A DNA stretch of 64,000 bases from Niabella pedocola (GTDB lineage: Bacteria; Bacteroidota; Bacteroidia; Chitinophagales; Chitinophagaceae), in contig NZ_JAJNEC010000007.1 in NCBI RefSeq assembly GCF_021044425.1, forward strand, positions 682,001 through 746,000, written 5' to 3'. The notes beneath the pieces are model-generated. The model saw only the letters and a list, made by a program, of their open reading frames with translations, made no database searches and was not told where the DNA came from. Positions within the stretch are counted from its first letter, which is position 1; every line of letters begins with the position of its first letter. The position numbers and the translations under genes were made by a program. Positions 26,790-35,330 of this stretch are shown piece by piece.

Positions 26790-28271
26790 ATGACAGATAC
26801 GTTGATACGGTTGATCCGGTCCCTTTCACCTGCAGAAAAGCGGCAATTTAAAATGGGCGCTAAAAAACAACAGCAGCAAAAAGCCTATGTGATCCTTTTT
26901 GACCTGATTGACCGGTCTGATAAAACAGACTGGAAATACATCAAGCAACAGTTTCAAAAACACTGCCCTGCTTCATCTGCGGAAAGCACGGCAACCTATC
27001 TTTTCCAGTCGGTGACAGACGTCCTGATCCAAAATAAAGTAAAGGCTGATGAAGGGTTTAAACTGATGTACGGGATCATGAAGGCAGATCTGTTCCGGCA
27101 ACGGAATTTACTGGACCAGTCCTTTACCGAGGTCAGGGCACTGCTTCCGATAGCCGAGAAGATGCAAAAGCTTCCGCTCCGGTATCTTTTAAAAAGAGCA
27201 GAGCTAAACTATTTTTCCGAAACCAATTTCGAGGGTATCAATGAAAAAATACTTATTGCCAAACAACAGGAGGCGCGTGATCTGCTAAAGGACCTGAGGC
27301 ATGAGCAAGAGCATCATTCCCTCTATGAAATACTGAAACACCGGCTCGGCAACCAGCTGCAAAAGAAAACCACCGGAAAGAAAATGGTGCTGGACGACCT
27401 GGTGTTGAGCGAACTGGCCATTGTAAACAACAAGACCCAACACCACCTGGAATCCCGCAAACTGCATCTCCTCTTTCAGTCGTTCTATTTTACACGCATC
27501 GGCGATTACCAGTCTGCGCTGAAAACCTTCTATGTGTTGAACACGCTCTTTGAAAAGAATGAACCGCTGCGGCCCAATCCGCCGATCGATTATTACAATA
27601 CGCTGGATGGTATACTGGACAGTTTGAAAATGATCCGGCACTATGATGAAATGCCTTATTTTATTGAAAAGTTGTACCAGCTGGAACAGGAGCATTACCC
27701 GGATTATTTCCGTTTCCTCGTAAAGAAAACCGCCCTCCTGTACGAGCTCAGCCATTATGCCTACCTGGAACAATGGGAAAAAGCCATCGATCAGATCCGC
27801 AATACGCCCGCTTCCGGTTTCAGCGATTTTTCGCTCATTCACGAAAAGAAACAGGCAGAGCTGATCTTTTATGCTTCCCTCGCCTGGTTCCATATGCGCA
27901 ACTTTAAGAAGGCCCTGAAATATGTAAACGAGCTGCTGCTACAGAAAACCCTGGACTATACACAGCCCTATTACCGGGTTTGCCGGCTCTTTAACATCGT
28001 ACTACATTACGAAATGAAGGATCCTGAATATCTCGAATATGAGATCCGGTCGTACAAACGGTTCTTTAAAGGGAAAAATGCATTATACCCGCTCGAAAAA
28101 TATATTTTTAAGATCGTAACGCTGGCTCCTTCCCGCAATCCGAGGTATAAAAACCAACAGCTTTGGGTTCAGTTGCAGCCACTTCGGGATGCTGCCGGAA
28201 GCATCCCCGAAGAGGCGCTGATGATGCACTATTTCGATTTTATGGAATGGGCCGTCGAAAAGTTCCGTTAA
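26790..28271 (+). CDS. Large helical protein of unknown function
   Basis: 493 residues, cytosolic, almost entirely alpha-helical and rich in Lys, Gln, Leu and Tyr. The opening TLIRLIRSLSPAEKRQFKMG is shared by a group of Bacteroidota hypothetical proteins. The middle and C-terminal parts look like irregular TPR-type helix pairs (DYQSALKTFYVLNTLFEKNE; MRNFKKALKYVNELLLQK). No catalytic or nucleotide-binding motif is visible. It is divergent from rbsK across a strongly A/T-rich promoter region. It may be a scaffold or regulator; I cannot be more specific. Confidence 0.75.
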   Translation: MTDTLIRLIRSLSPAEKRQFKMGAKKQQQQKAYVILFDLIDRSDKTDWKYIKQQFQKHCPASSAESTATYLFQSVTDVLIQNKVKADEGFKLMYGIMKADLFRQRNLLDQSFTEVRALLPIAEKMQKLPLRYLLKRAELNYFSETNFEGINEKILIAKQQEARDLLKDLRHEQEHHSLYEILKHRLGNQLQKKTTGKKMVLDDLVLSELAIVNNKTQHHLESRKLHLLFQSFYFTRIGDYQSALKTFYVLNTLFEKNEPLRPNPPIDYYNTLDGILDSLKMIRHYDEMPYFIEKLYQLEQEHYPDYFRFLVKKTALLYELSHYAYLEQWEKAIDQIRNTPASGFSDFSLIHEKKQAELIFYASLAWFHMRNFKKALKYVNELLLQKTLDYTQPYYRVCRLFNIVLHYEMKDPEYLEYEIRSYKRFFKGKNALYPLEKYIFKIVTLAPSRNPRYKNQQLWVQLQPLRDAAGSIPEEALMMHYFDFMEWAVEKFR

Positions 28272-28296
28272 CGGAACCAGATCCGTGTTGCGGAAT

Positions 28297-28343
28297 AAAA
28301 ACAACGCTTCTTTTTTACTACATTTGGTAACGCGTTGTTTTTT
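28297..28343 (+). other. Long-loop hairpin with T run before the sterol desaturase gene
   Basis: The arms AAAACAACGC and GCGTTGTTTT form a perfect 10-bp stem with a 25-base loop, followed by TTTTTT at 28338. The loop contains TACATTTG at 28319-28326, which fits the Bacteroidota -7 box. It could be a weak terminator for the upstream gene, with the promoter of the next gene inside its loop. Confidence 0.4.
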
Positions 28344-28347
28344 GTGT

Positions 28348-29586
28348 ATGGAAACTTACGGAAAGATATTGCTGATTGCGATCCCTGTATTCCTGCTACT
28401 GGTATTACTGGAAATGGCTTATGCCTATCGCAATGAAAGCAAGGCAATGCGTACCAACGATATCATCAGCAGCCTGTTGAGCGGCGTTACTAATATTACC
28501 AAAGATGTACTGGGCCTCAGTATTGTGATCTATTCTTATTCATGGATGGTTCGCCACTTTGCATTGATGCATATTGAGGCTTCCTGGCTTACATACCTCG
28601 TTGCTTTTATCGTACTCGATTTTTCCGGTTATTGTGTGCACCGCATTCAGCATGAATATAATTTTTTCTGGAATGGTCATCTGGTACACCACAGCAGTGA
28701 GGAGTTTAACCTGGCCTGCGCTTTGCGGCAAAGCATTTCGGGCTTTGCAAATATTTTTGTCATTTTCCTGTTACCTGCCGCTTTACTGGGCGTTCCGGAT
28801 AAAGTGATCGCCGTGGTAGCGCCCCTCCATCTTTTTGCACAGTTCTGGTATCATACCACCTTTATAAAAAAAATGGGCGTATTTGAAAAACTGATCGTAA
28901 CCCCCTCCCTGCACCGGGTACACCATGCAATCAATCCCGAATACCTCGATAAAAATTACTCACAGATCTTTATCTTCTGGGACAAATTATTTGGTACTTA
29001 TCAGGAAGAACGGCCGGATATTCCACCGGTATATGGTATTACACGGCCCGTGCGGACCTGGAACCCGGTAAAAATCAATTTTCAGCATGTGGGGCTTTTA
29101 ATAAAGGATGCCTGGCGTACGCGTAGCTGGCGCGACCGCTTGCGTATCTGGCTGATGCCCACCGGGTGGCGGCCGGCAGACGTTCAGGAAAAATATCCTG
29201 TTTACAAAATAGAAGATGTTTATCATTTTGAAAGATACAACCCTTCCCTCCCGAAGAGCACAAAGGCCTGGCTTTGGGTACAACTCATTGCCCTATTGTT
29301 TTTTATTTGCTTCCTTTTCGGCAATATTGCCGCCATCGGTTCTCCCGGTATCTTTTACTACGGACTGTTTATCTTTCTGTTCGTGTATGCCCTGGCCGAG
29401 CTGATGGATGGAAGTTCACAGGCATGGATCTGGGAAGCGCTGAAAGGGAGCTGCGGTGTGGGCATTCTTTATTATTACGGAGATTGGTTCATGCTTAAAA
29501 CGTATGTGCATGCCGGTTGGTACTTTGTGGCAGGATACCTCCTGCTATCGTTTGTAATGACCGTTATTTTCAGCAGGCGCCCCTGA
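28348..29586 (+). CDS. Sterol desaturase/fatty acid hydroxylase family membrane protein
   Basis: 412 residues with six to eight membrane segments. The di-iron His clusters are all present: HRIQHEYNFFWNGHLVHHS (HxxxH and HxxHH) near residues 100-120 and LHRVHHAINPEY plus NYSQIFIFWDKLFGTY near 195-225. The C-terminal third adds extra hydrophobic helices not needed for catalysis. The family hydroxylates or desaturates lipids at the membrane using molecular oxygen. Start chosen at the ATG at 28348; the frame is open 21 codons further but overlaps a hairpin. The lipid substrate is not known. Confidence 0.87.
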   Translation: METYGKILLIAIPVFLLLVLLEMAYAYRNESKAMRTNDIISSLLSGVTNITKDVLGLSIVIYSYSWMVRHFALMHIEASWLTYLVAFIVLDFSGYCVHRIQHEYNFFWNGHLVHHSSEEFNLACALRQSISGFANIFVIFLLPAALLGVPDKVIAVVAPLHLFAQFWYHTTFIKKMGVFEKLIVTPSLHRVHHAINPEYLDKNYSQIFIFWDKLFGTYQEERPDIPPVYGITRPVRTWNPVKINFQHVGLLIKDAWRTRSWRDRLRIWLMPTGWRPADVQEKYPVYKIEDVYHFERYNPSLPKSTKAWLWVQLIALLFFICFLFGNIAAIGSPGIFYYGLFIFLFVYALAELMDGSSQAWIWEALKGSCGVGILYYYGDWFMLKTYVHAGWYFVAGYLLLSFVMTVIFSRRP

Positions 29587-29699
29587 GCTTTTGGCCACTT
29601 TTGCTCCGTATCCCTGTAAGAATCCTGGCTAAGCGTACGACATATCCGTAGCCGCGGTAGCTGATCCGGGCACCCCTTTTCTACTAAATTAATTAGTAT

Positions 29700-29707
29700 T
29701 ATCTTTG
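29700..29707 (+). promoter_or_regulatory. Candidate -7 box of the rarA-elaA operon
   Basis: TATCTTTG matches the Bacteroidota -7 consensus TAnnTTTG and lies 22 bases before the rarA start. The -33 element is weak (T-rich at 29677-29680). Confidence 0.5.
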
Positions 29708-29729
29708 AACGATTTTAATCAGATCGATT

Positions 29730-30983
29730 ATGACCCCACTGGCAGAACGGCTAAGACCGCATCGTTTGGAAGACCTGGTCGGACAGGAACATCTCACGGG
29801 CAATGGCAGTATCCTTCAAAAATCCATTGCAACCGGAAATATCCCCAGCATGATCCTTTGGGGGCCGCCCGGCGTAGGCAAAACCACCATTGCTACGATT
29901 ATTGCCCATACGGTAAACCGGCCATTTTTATCGTTAAGCGCCATTTCCGCAGGCGTAAAAGACATCCGGGATGCCATCGCAACTGCCACGGCAGCGCGTG
30001 GTGCCATTTTATTTATCGATGAGATCCACCGTTTTAATAAAAGCCAGCAGGATGCGTTACTGGGTGCCGTTGAAAAAGGCATCATCACGCTGATTGGGGC
30101 CACCACCGAAAACCCGTCATTTGAGGTCAACAGCGCCTTACTCAGCCGGTGCCAGGTATATGTTTTAAAAGCCCTGGAAGAAAAAGACCTCGTAAAACTA
30201 TTGCACCTCGCCATGGAGCAGGATGCGCAGATCCACAGCAAGCAGGTGCAGCTAAAAGAAACCGATGCCCTAATCCGGATCTCCGGAGGCGATGCCCGCA
30301 AGCTCTTAAATCTTTTTGAAATCGTCTGCGATGCCCTGGATACGCCTGCGGTTATAACCGATGCCGCCGTTATGCGCATTGCTCAGAAGAAAGTGGCGAT
30401 TTATGATAAATCCGGCGACCAGCATTATGATATCATTTCGGCATTCATCAAATCGATCCGGGGCAGCGATCCCAATGGTGCCGTATACTGGCTGGCACGC
30501 ATGATCGAAGGCGGGGAAGATATCAAGTTCATTGCCCGCCGCATGGTCATCTCTGCCAGCGAAGATATCGGTATGGCGAATGCCAACGCTTTGTTGCTGG
30601 CCAATGCTGCATTTGAAGCAGTTAATAAAATAGGCAATCCCGAGGCACGGATTATCTTATCACAATGTGCCATCTACCTGGCATCCTCTCCCAAAAGTAA
30701 CAGCGCTTACATGGCCATCGATAATGCCCTGGCGGCTGTTCGCAAAACGGGCGACCTCCCGGTGCCGTTGCATATACGCAATGCTCCAACCAAGCTGATG
30801 AAAAACCTTAACTATGGAAAAGATTATCAATATTCCCATAGCTTTGAAAACAATTTCAGTGAGCAGGAATACCTGCCGGATGGCATTGCAGGTACTGCAT
30901 TTTATGAACCGGGCAATAATCCGCGGGAAAATGAATTAAAGGCGCACTTAAAAAAATTATGGAAAGATAAATACAACTTTTGA
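29730..30983 (+). CDS. rarA: Replication-associated recombination protein A (AAA+ ATPase)
   Basis: 417 residues. The start MTPLAERLRPHRLEDLVGQE is the RarA/MgsA signature. Walker A GPPGVGKTT (about residues 45-55), Walker B LFIDEIHRFNKSQQD (about 95-108), sensor 1 GATTENPSFEVNSALLSRC and a C-terminal tetramerisation domain (DPNGAVYWLARMIEGGEDIK) follow. It acts at stalled replication forks, unwinding ends and interacting with single-strand-binding protein. It overlaps the following GNAT gene by one base (TGATG), so the two are co-translated. Length and all motifs are intact. Confidence 0.95.
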   Translation: MTPLAERLRPHRLEDLVGQEHLTGNGSILQKSIATGNIPSMILWGPPGVGKTTIATIIAHTVNRPFLSLSAISAGVKDIRDAIATATAARGAILFIDEIHRFNKSQQDALLGAVEKGIITLIGATTENPSFEVNSALLSRCQVYVLKALEEKDLVKLLHLAMEQDAQIHSKQVQLKETDALIRISGGDARKLLNLFEIVCDALDTPAVITDAAVMRIAQKKVAIYDKSGDQHYDIISAFIKSIRGSDPNGAVYWLARMIEGGEDIKFIARRMVISASEDIGMANANALLLANAAFEAVNKIGNPEARIILSQCAIYLASSPKSNSAYMAIDNALAAVRKTGDLPVPLHIRNAPTKLMKNLNYGKDYQYSHSFENNFSEQEYLPDGIAGTAFYEPGNNPRENELKAHLKKLWKDKYNF

Positions 30984-31444
30984 TGCAGCAACAACCGGTT
31001 ATTGAATGGACATGCCGATCTTTTGATCAACTATCTGCAACAACACTTTATACGATCCTCCAACTGCGGGCCGCCGTTTTTGTAGTAGAACAAACCAGTA
31101 TTTACCAGGACCTGGATGGTAAGGATTTTAGGGCGCTTCATATAACCGGCACCGACAATGGGCAGCTGGTTGCATATACCCGGCTGCTCCCTCCCGGCAT
31201 TTCCTATAAAGAGCCGTCTATCGGGCGCGTAGTGGTAGCATCATCGCACCGGGCCTACGGGCTGGGAAGGGAACTGATGCAACACAGTATGGATACCTGC
31301 CAGGAGCAGTTTGAAGAAAAAGCCATTCGTATCAGTGCCCAACTATATTTGAAAAATTTTTATACCTCCCTGGGATTTGATCCGGTGGGTGATCCCTATG
31401 ATGAGGACGGGATCCCTCATATTGAAATGGTAAAAACAGGTTAA
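30983..31444 (+). CDS. elaA: ElaA-type GNAT family N-acetyltransferase
   Basis: 153 residues. The opening (WTCRSFDQLSATTLYTILQL then RAAVFVVEQTSIYQDLDGKD) is typical of ElaA. The acetyl-CoA-binding strand-loop is IGRVVVASSHRAYGLGRELM near residues 75-95, and LKNFYTSLGFDPVGDPYDED follows. It transfers an acetyl group to an unknown small amine or protein. The frame opens with TTG at 30980; I take the ATG at 30983, which shares its A with the rarA stop. Confidence 0.88.
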   Translation: MQQQPVIEWTCRSFDQLSATTLYTILQLRAAVFVVEQTSIYQDLDGKDFRALHITGTDNGQLVAYTRLLPPGISYKEPSIGRVVVASSHRAYGLGRELMQHSMDTCQEQFEEKAIRISAQLYLKNFYTSLGFDPVGDPYDEDGIPHIEMVKTG

Positions 31445-31542
31445 GCAGTACCGGCCCTGGCAGGAGGCCGGCCGGTGGATGTGTTCGCAAACACAGCGTA
31501 CAGGCTCACCGGCAAAACGAAAATCCGGGTGCCGGCAACAAT

Positions 31543-34032
31543 TTACTCGGATAACAAATGAATGCGGTCATAGATCCGCAGTGTGTCCGCAACCTTTAGC
31601 CGGTTTCCTCCAATCACCGCTACCCGCTGTCCCTGCTTTGTAGCTTCTTTTGGCCGGGTAATTGCTTCGTTAACCGCCGCTGTATATCGAAGCTGTAATT
31701 TGTAGCGTTCAATGCTTTCATTTTTTGCCAACATGTTACCCGCCGAACCTGCTTTTCCAGGCATCAGGCTGCCACCGCCAATTCCAATTTCCGTCCGGAC
31801 GTTCGGGCTTGGCGTACCGCCCGTTGCATTGGGCGTCCTTCCTGAAGATGCAGTTGATCGCAGACTTTGCGCCATATGTGCATTATAAATAGCAGAGTAG
31901 CGTGCAGCAACAGGTACCGATCTGGTAAGACCCGGCTTGCTGCGATTGGCTTCCGGAGCCGGTGCTTTTTCTTTTTCCTGCGCCGGCATCCTATAACCCG
32001 TTACCACCACAGGCTTTAATGTGGGCTTGTGTTCGTTTTTATCAGTGGCATGTTCCTGTTTTTCCTTTATCCCATACCCTGTTACCACAACCTCCTTCAG
32101 TGATGGTGAAGCGGCATCCTTTTTTGTGGTGATGAGCACCACTCCATTCTTTGCAGCTTCACCATAGGTCTTTTGTGCAGCAGCATCCTTCAGCACAGAT
32201 ACTGCCTGGATCTTGTCAGGGGCCATTGCTTTTAAACGATCCGAGTTCGCCGGTTTACCGTCGATCATATACAACGGGTCTGCGCCGTTGCCATTGCTGC
32301 TGAAAAATAAAGTTTGAGCATGTTGTTGCCCGGTGTTTACATGGACCGCACTGCCCCTGGAATTGTTGGCGGTGGTATTTGCCGGCACCAATGCAATGCC
32401 CTCGCTTCTACCCTTTAGCGGTACCGTTGTAGCATCCTTCCCTGTGGTATATGCATAATTAACGGTTCCGGAAAAAACCAGCTTGCTCTTTACTGAATCT
32501 GGCGCTGCAGGACCGTTCTTTGTAACAATGAGCACCACACCGTTTTTCCCTTCATTGCCATATAACGCAGTCGCCTGACCGTCTTTTAAAATGGAAACCG
32601 ATTCAATATTATCGGGGCTGATGGCGTTCCATTCCTGTTCCGGCTTTTTTACCCCATCTACTACCAGTAAAGGCTTCACTTCGGGATTTCGAAGCTGAAC
32701 AATCACGGTTTCGTTCGTGCCCCCTGGTGCATGCATCCGCAGCTTTACCTCCGGTCTTTGAGGAACAGTATCCCGGCTTTTACCATTCATTTTTAAATGC
32801 ATCAGGTCATCCATTTTTTTACTGGTGGTCATCAACAGCAAATTAGATCTTATTCCAAAATGCTCAAAGGATGCTGATTTTGGTGAAGCGCCAACAGACA
32901 GGATCTTAAACCGGTCGATCTGTTTATTAGCTTCATCCATCGTCATGATTTTATTATCTGCCCAAATTTTAAAATCATCCGGTCCGTTTACATCATCCCG
33001 GTCGAGCACGGCACCCCCACCCGCTCCAAGCACTACGGCCTCCCCATCTATAAACCATACCGGTTGATGGGAACTGCCCGCCATTTGTCGGGCCCTTTCA
33101 AAAATATCATCCGATGATTTTTTGAGTGCAGCGTCCTCCGGAAGCGCCGGCTGCTCATGCTGGATCACTTCCTTCCGGAACGCCAGCAGCAATACCGCCA
33201 CCACCGGCAGCAAAAACAGGAACTTGGTCAGGTGTACGCGTGCAGATTTGATGCTGTTCATCATCGCGATCCTGTTTTTCAATGAAGAGAAATTAAAATG
33301 ATTGGCAAAGGCAAACTGTTTATTCCCCATCACCTTCAGCAACAGGTACTGGTATTCTTTTTTGTCCATGCCATTTTGTAATACCTGTTTATCGGCAAGG
33401 AATTCTAAATTTTGCTTAAGGCTTTTACGCAGCAGCCATACAAAGGGATTAAACCAAAGCAGGATACACAACAATTCGCTCCAAACGATATCAATTGTAT
33501 GCTTTTGCCGCACATGCACAAATTCATGCCGGATGATCTCTTCCAGTTCTTCCCCGCTATGCAGTTCCGTATTTACAAAAATGGCATTCCCAAATGAAAA
33601 AGGGCGTACATCTTCATCCAGCTGGTAAATACGGGTACGGTCATCTGATATCAGCTGCGCCCGTTTTTTGATCCGCAGAAAGGAAAGATACATGATTGAA
33701 AAACGGCACAGCAGTACCACTGATCCGATCCCCCCCGCAATCAGTACCCAATCCCAGGCAGACAGAGATTCCAGCAGGGAAGTTTGTTGGCCATCTGCAG
33801 CAAACCTAAACACCGGTATCAGTTGCACCAGGGCATTACGGTCCAGTTCTTTTTTCTGCAGCTCCGGCATCACATCAATCAGGGGAATCACAAAACTCAG
33901 CACACTGTACCCCAGCAGGTACCAGCGATTCCAGTTGTAAAATGTAAGGCGCCGTAAAAACAGCTGATAAAACAGGTAAACAACGGCCAGACAAATACTC
34001 AGCTTGAGCACATAATCAATAATGACAGGCAT
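31543..34032 (-). CDS. M56/BlaR1-like metallopeptidase with two SusC-plug-like segments
   Basis: 829 residues. About four membrane helices surround a cytoplasmic zinc peptidase domain with HEFVHVRQKH (HExxH at 169-173), then FLADKQVLQNG. The last helix lies near residues 270-285. The long periplasmic part holds two copies of the SusC signature: KPLLVVDGV plus NIESVSILKDGQATALYGNE, and DPLYMIDGK plus KIQAVSVLKDAAAQKTYGEA. Each is followed by a TonB-box-like VVVTGY motif. It probably senses an envelope or outer-membrane signal and cleaves the BlaI-type repressor encoded 108 bases upstream. The start at 34032 is the first ATG; the frame is open seven codons further with TTG. Confidence 0.88.
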   Translation of the reverse strand: MPVIIDYVLKLSICLAVVYLFYQLFLRRLTFYNWNRWYLLGYSVLSFVIPLIDVMPELQKKELDRNALVQLIPVFRFAADGQQTSLLESLSAWDWVLIAGGIGSVVLLCRFSIMYLSFLRIKKRAQLISDDRTRIYQLDEDVRPFSFGNAIFVNTELHSGEELEEIIRHEFVHVRQKHTIDIVWSELLCILLWFNPFVWLLRKSLKQNLEFLADKQVLQNGMDKKEYQYLLLKVMGNKQFAFANHFNFSSLKNRIAMMNSIKSARVHLTKFLFLLPVVAVLLLAFRKEVIQHEQPALPEDAALKKSSDDIFERARQMAGSSHQPVWFIDGEAVVLGAGGGAVLDRDDVNGPDDFKIWADNKIMTMDEANKQIDRFKILSVGASPKSASFEHFGIRSNLLLMTTSKKMDDLMHLKMNGKSRDTVPQRPEVKLRMHAPGGTNETVIVQLRNPEVKPLLVVDGVKKPEQEWNAISPDNIESVSILKDGQATALYGNEGKNGVVLIVTKNGPAAPDSVKSKLVFSGTVNYAYTTGKDATTVPLKGRSEGIALVPANTTANNSRGSAVHVNTGQQHAQTLFFSSNGNGADPLYMIDGKPANSDRLKAMAPDKIQAVSVLKDAAAQKTYGEAAKNGVVLITTKKDAASPSLKEVVVTGYGIKEKQEHATDKNEHKPTLKPVVVTGYRMPAQEKEKAPAPEANRSKPGLTRSVPVAARYSAIYNAHMAQSLRSTASSGRTPNATGGTPSPNVRTEIGIGGGSLMPGKAGSAGNMLAKNESIERYKLQLRYTAAVNEAITRPKEATKQGQRVAVIGGNRLKVADTLRIYDRIHLLSE

Positions 34033-34140
34033 AATATAAGAGTTGAGATTCAAGATTCGAGATTTCAGATTCCGATAGCTTTTAACCGCTAGCCCACGGC
34101 TGAAGACGGAAGCTTAAAGCGGATAGCAGACAACTGATCG

Positions 34141-34503
34141 CTATTTCTTCTTCCCGCTTTCAATCATCTTTACAATATCTTTTAGCTCCTGGGCTGATAA
34201 TTTTTTCTGATCTACAAAAAAACTTACCAGCTCTTTATACGAATTGCTGAAATAATCTTTTACCACACCGCCCATAAAGCGCCGTTTATATTCATCTTCG
34301 GAAAGAGCCGGCTTGTATACATATACATTACCAAACAGCCTGCTGGTTACATATCCCTTTTTCTCCAGGTTCTTGATGGTGGAAGCTACGGTGGTATAAG
34401 GCGGTTGTTCCGCCAGTTGTTCCATAAATGCCTTTACATTGCCCTCGCCCACCTGCCAAACGGCAATCATCAGCTGCTCTTCCTGTGCGGTTAATTTTTT
34501 CAT
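34141..34503 (-). CDS. BlaI/MecI-family repressor
   Basis: 120 residues. The winged helix opens with LTAQEEQLMIAVWQVGEGNV, and the recognition part is YTTVASTIKNLEKKGYVTS, the hallmark of BlaI/MecI (TT-V-T-L--L--KG). A C-terminal dimerisation helix with the peptidase-sensitive region follows. It should repress itself and the M56 gene until cleaved by that peptidase. A perfect palindrome at 34526-34542, 23 bases before the start, is the likely operator. No beta-lactamase gene is near, so the regulon is probably not antibiotic resistance. Confidence 0.92.
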   Translation of the reverse strand: MKKLTAQEEQLMIAVWQVGEGNVKAFMEQLAEQPPYTTVASTIKNLEKKGYVTSRLFGNVYVYKPALSEDEYKRRFMGGVVKDYFSNSYKELVSFFVDQKKLSAQELKDIVKMIESGKKK

Positions 34504-34525
34504 CTTATACGATTTTCGAGTAAAC

Positions 34526-34542
34526 TTACGAATGATTCGTAA
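34526..34542. promoter_or_regulatory. BlaI-type operator
   Basis: TTACGAATGATTCGTAA is a perfect dyad with 7-base arms and a 3-base centre, directly upstream of the BlaI-type gene. Its location and symmetry fit an autoregulatory site. It could also influence the divergent thioredoxin-like gene at 34641. Confidence 0.65.
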
Positions 34543-34603
34543 TTATGCAAAATTTTTTTCCCTTTTTAAGACAACCCTTACAACCGAATCCGCATCCTAT
34601 TGT

Positions 34604-34611
34604 TATCTTTG
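34604..34611 (+). promoter_or_regulatory. Candidate -7 box of the thioredoxin-like gene
   Basis: TATCTTTG matches TAnnTTTG and lies 29 bases before the ATG at 34641. No good -33 element is visible at the expected distance. Confidence 0.45.
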
Positions 34612-34640
34612 GTAGCACATATTTTCATAAAAACAACAAG

Positions 34641-35132
34641 ATGAAGTATTTACTCGTATTATTGGTAACCATTCTCAGTTTTAGCAGTGCCCGGAGCCAG
34701 GCCCTACCCCCCTATAAACAATACAAAACCCTTCCGGCGATAAGGCTTCTTTCTGCCGATAGTACCGGATGGGAATTAAAAGCGAAAATTCAAAAGAACA
34801 AACCTGTAATGATCATGGCCTTTAGTCCGGAATGTGATCATTGCAAACATGAAACGGAAGAACTGGTAAAAAATATAGATAAGTTTAAAGACATTCAGAT
34901 CGTAATGATTTCGCTGCTGCCGCTGAAGAACATGGCAGCTTTTGCTGCACATTACCAATTGCAAAAATACCCCAATATTCTCATCGGTAAGGACAATGCC
35001 TTTGCAACCCCTACCTATTACGGTTTTAGCAGTCTGCCTTTCCACGCATTTTATTCCAGCAACAAGCAGCTGATCAGTGGTTTTGAAGGTAGCATGTCGA
35101 TTGCAACGATTTTAAAAATTTTCGGCAAATAG
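34641..35132 (+). CDS. Exported thioredoxin-fold protein
   Basis: 163 residues with a signal peptide (LLVLLVTILSFSSARSQ). The thioredoxin-like fold carries the redox motif Cys-Asp-His-Cys in FSPECDHCKHE near residue 71, with the preceding strand PVMIMAFS and a cis-Pro-like FSSLPFHAFYS near 140. It is therefore likely a periplasmic thiol oxidoreductase of the TlpA/AhpC-TSA type. The frame is open from 34545 but the signal peptide fixes the ATG at 34641. It is divergent from the BlaI-type gene and otherwise stands alone; redox partner unknown. Confidence 0.85.
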   Translation: MKYLLVLLVTILSFSSARSQALPPYKQYKTLPAIRLLSADSTGWELKAKIQKNKPVMIMAFSPECDHCKHETEELVKNIDKFKDIQIVMISLLPLKNMAAFAAHYQLQKYPNILIGKDNAFATPTYYGFSSLPFHAFYSSNKQLISGFEGSMSIATILKIFGK

Positions 35133-35304
35133 TTTTTTAATTGTTTTTTAAAAGAAGGTCCGGCAAAGCACCCGCTTTTCGCCGGGCTTTCTTTTTAACG
35201 CCCCGGAAGGGCTGATTCCGCAAGCCCGCACCGTTTTTTGATAGAAACAACTGCAAATGCGCATAATCTTACACAAACGGTATGCTTTATCGCCTCGCTT
35301 TTGC

Positions 35305-35312
35305 TATTTTTG
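35305..35312 (+). promoter_or_regulatory. Candidate -7 box of pafA
   Basis: TATTTTTG matches TAnnTTTG and lies 18 bases before the ATG of pafA at 35331. No Pho-box-like direct repeats are visible upstream, which agrees with the phosphate-independent expression known for PafA. Confidence 0.45.
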
Positions 35313-35330
35313 ACCAAATTGATTATTAAG

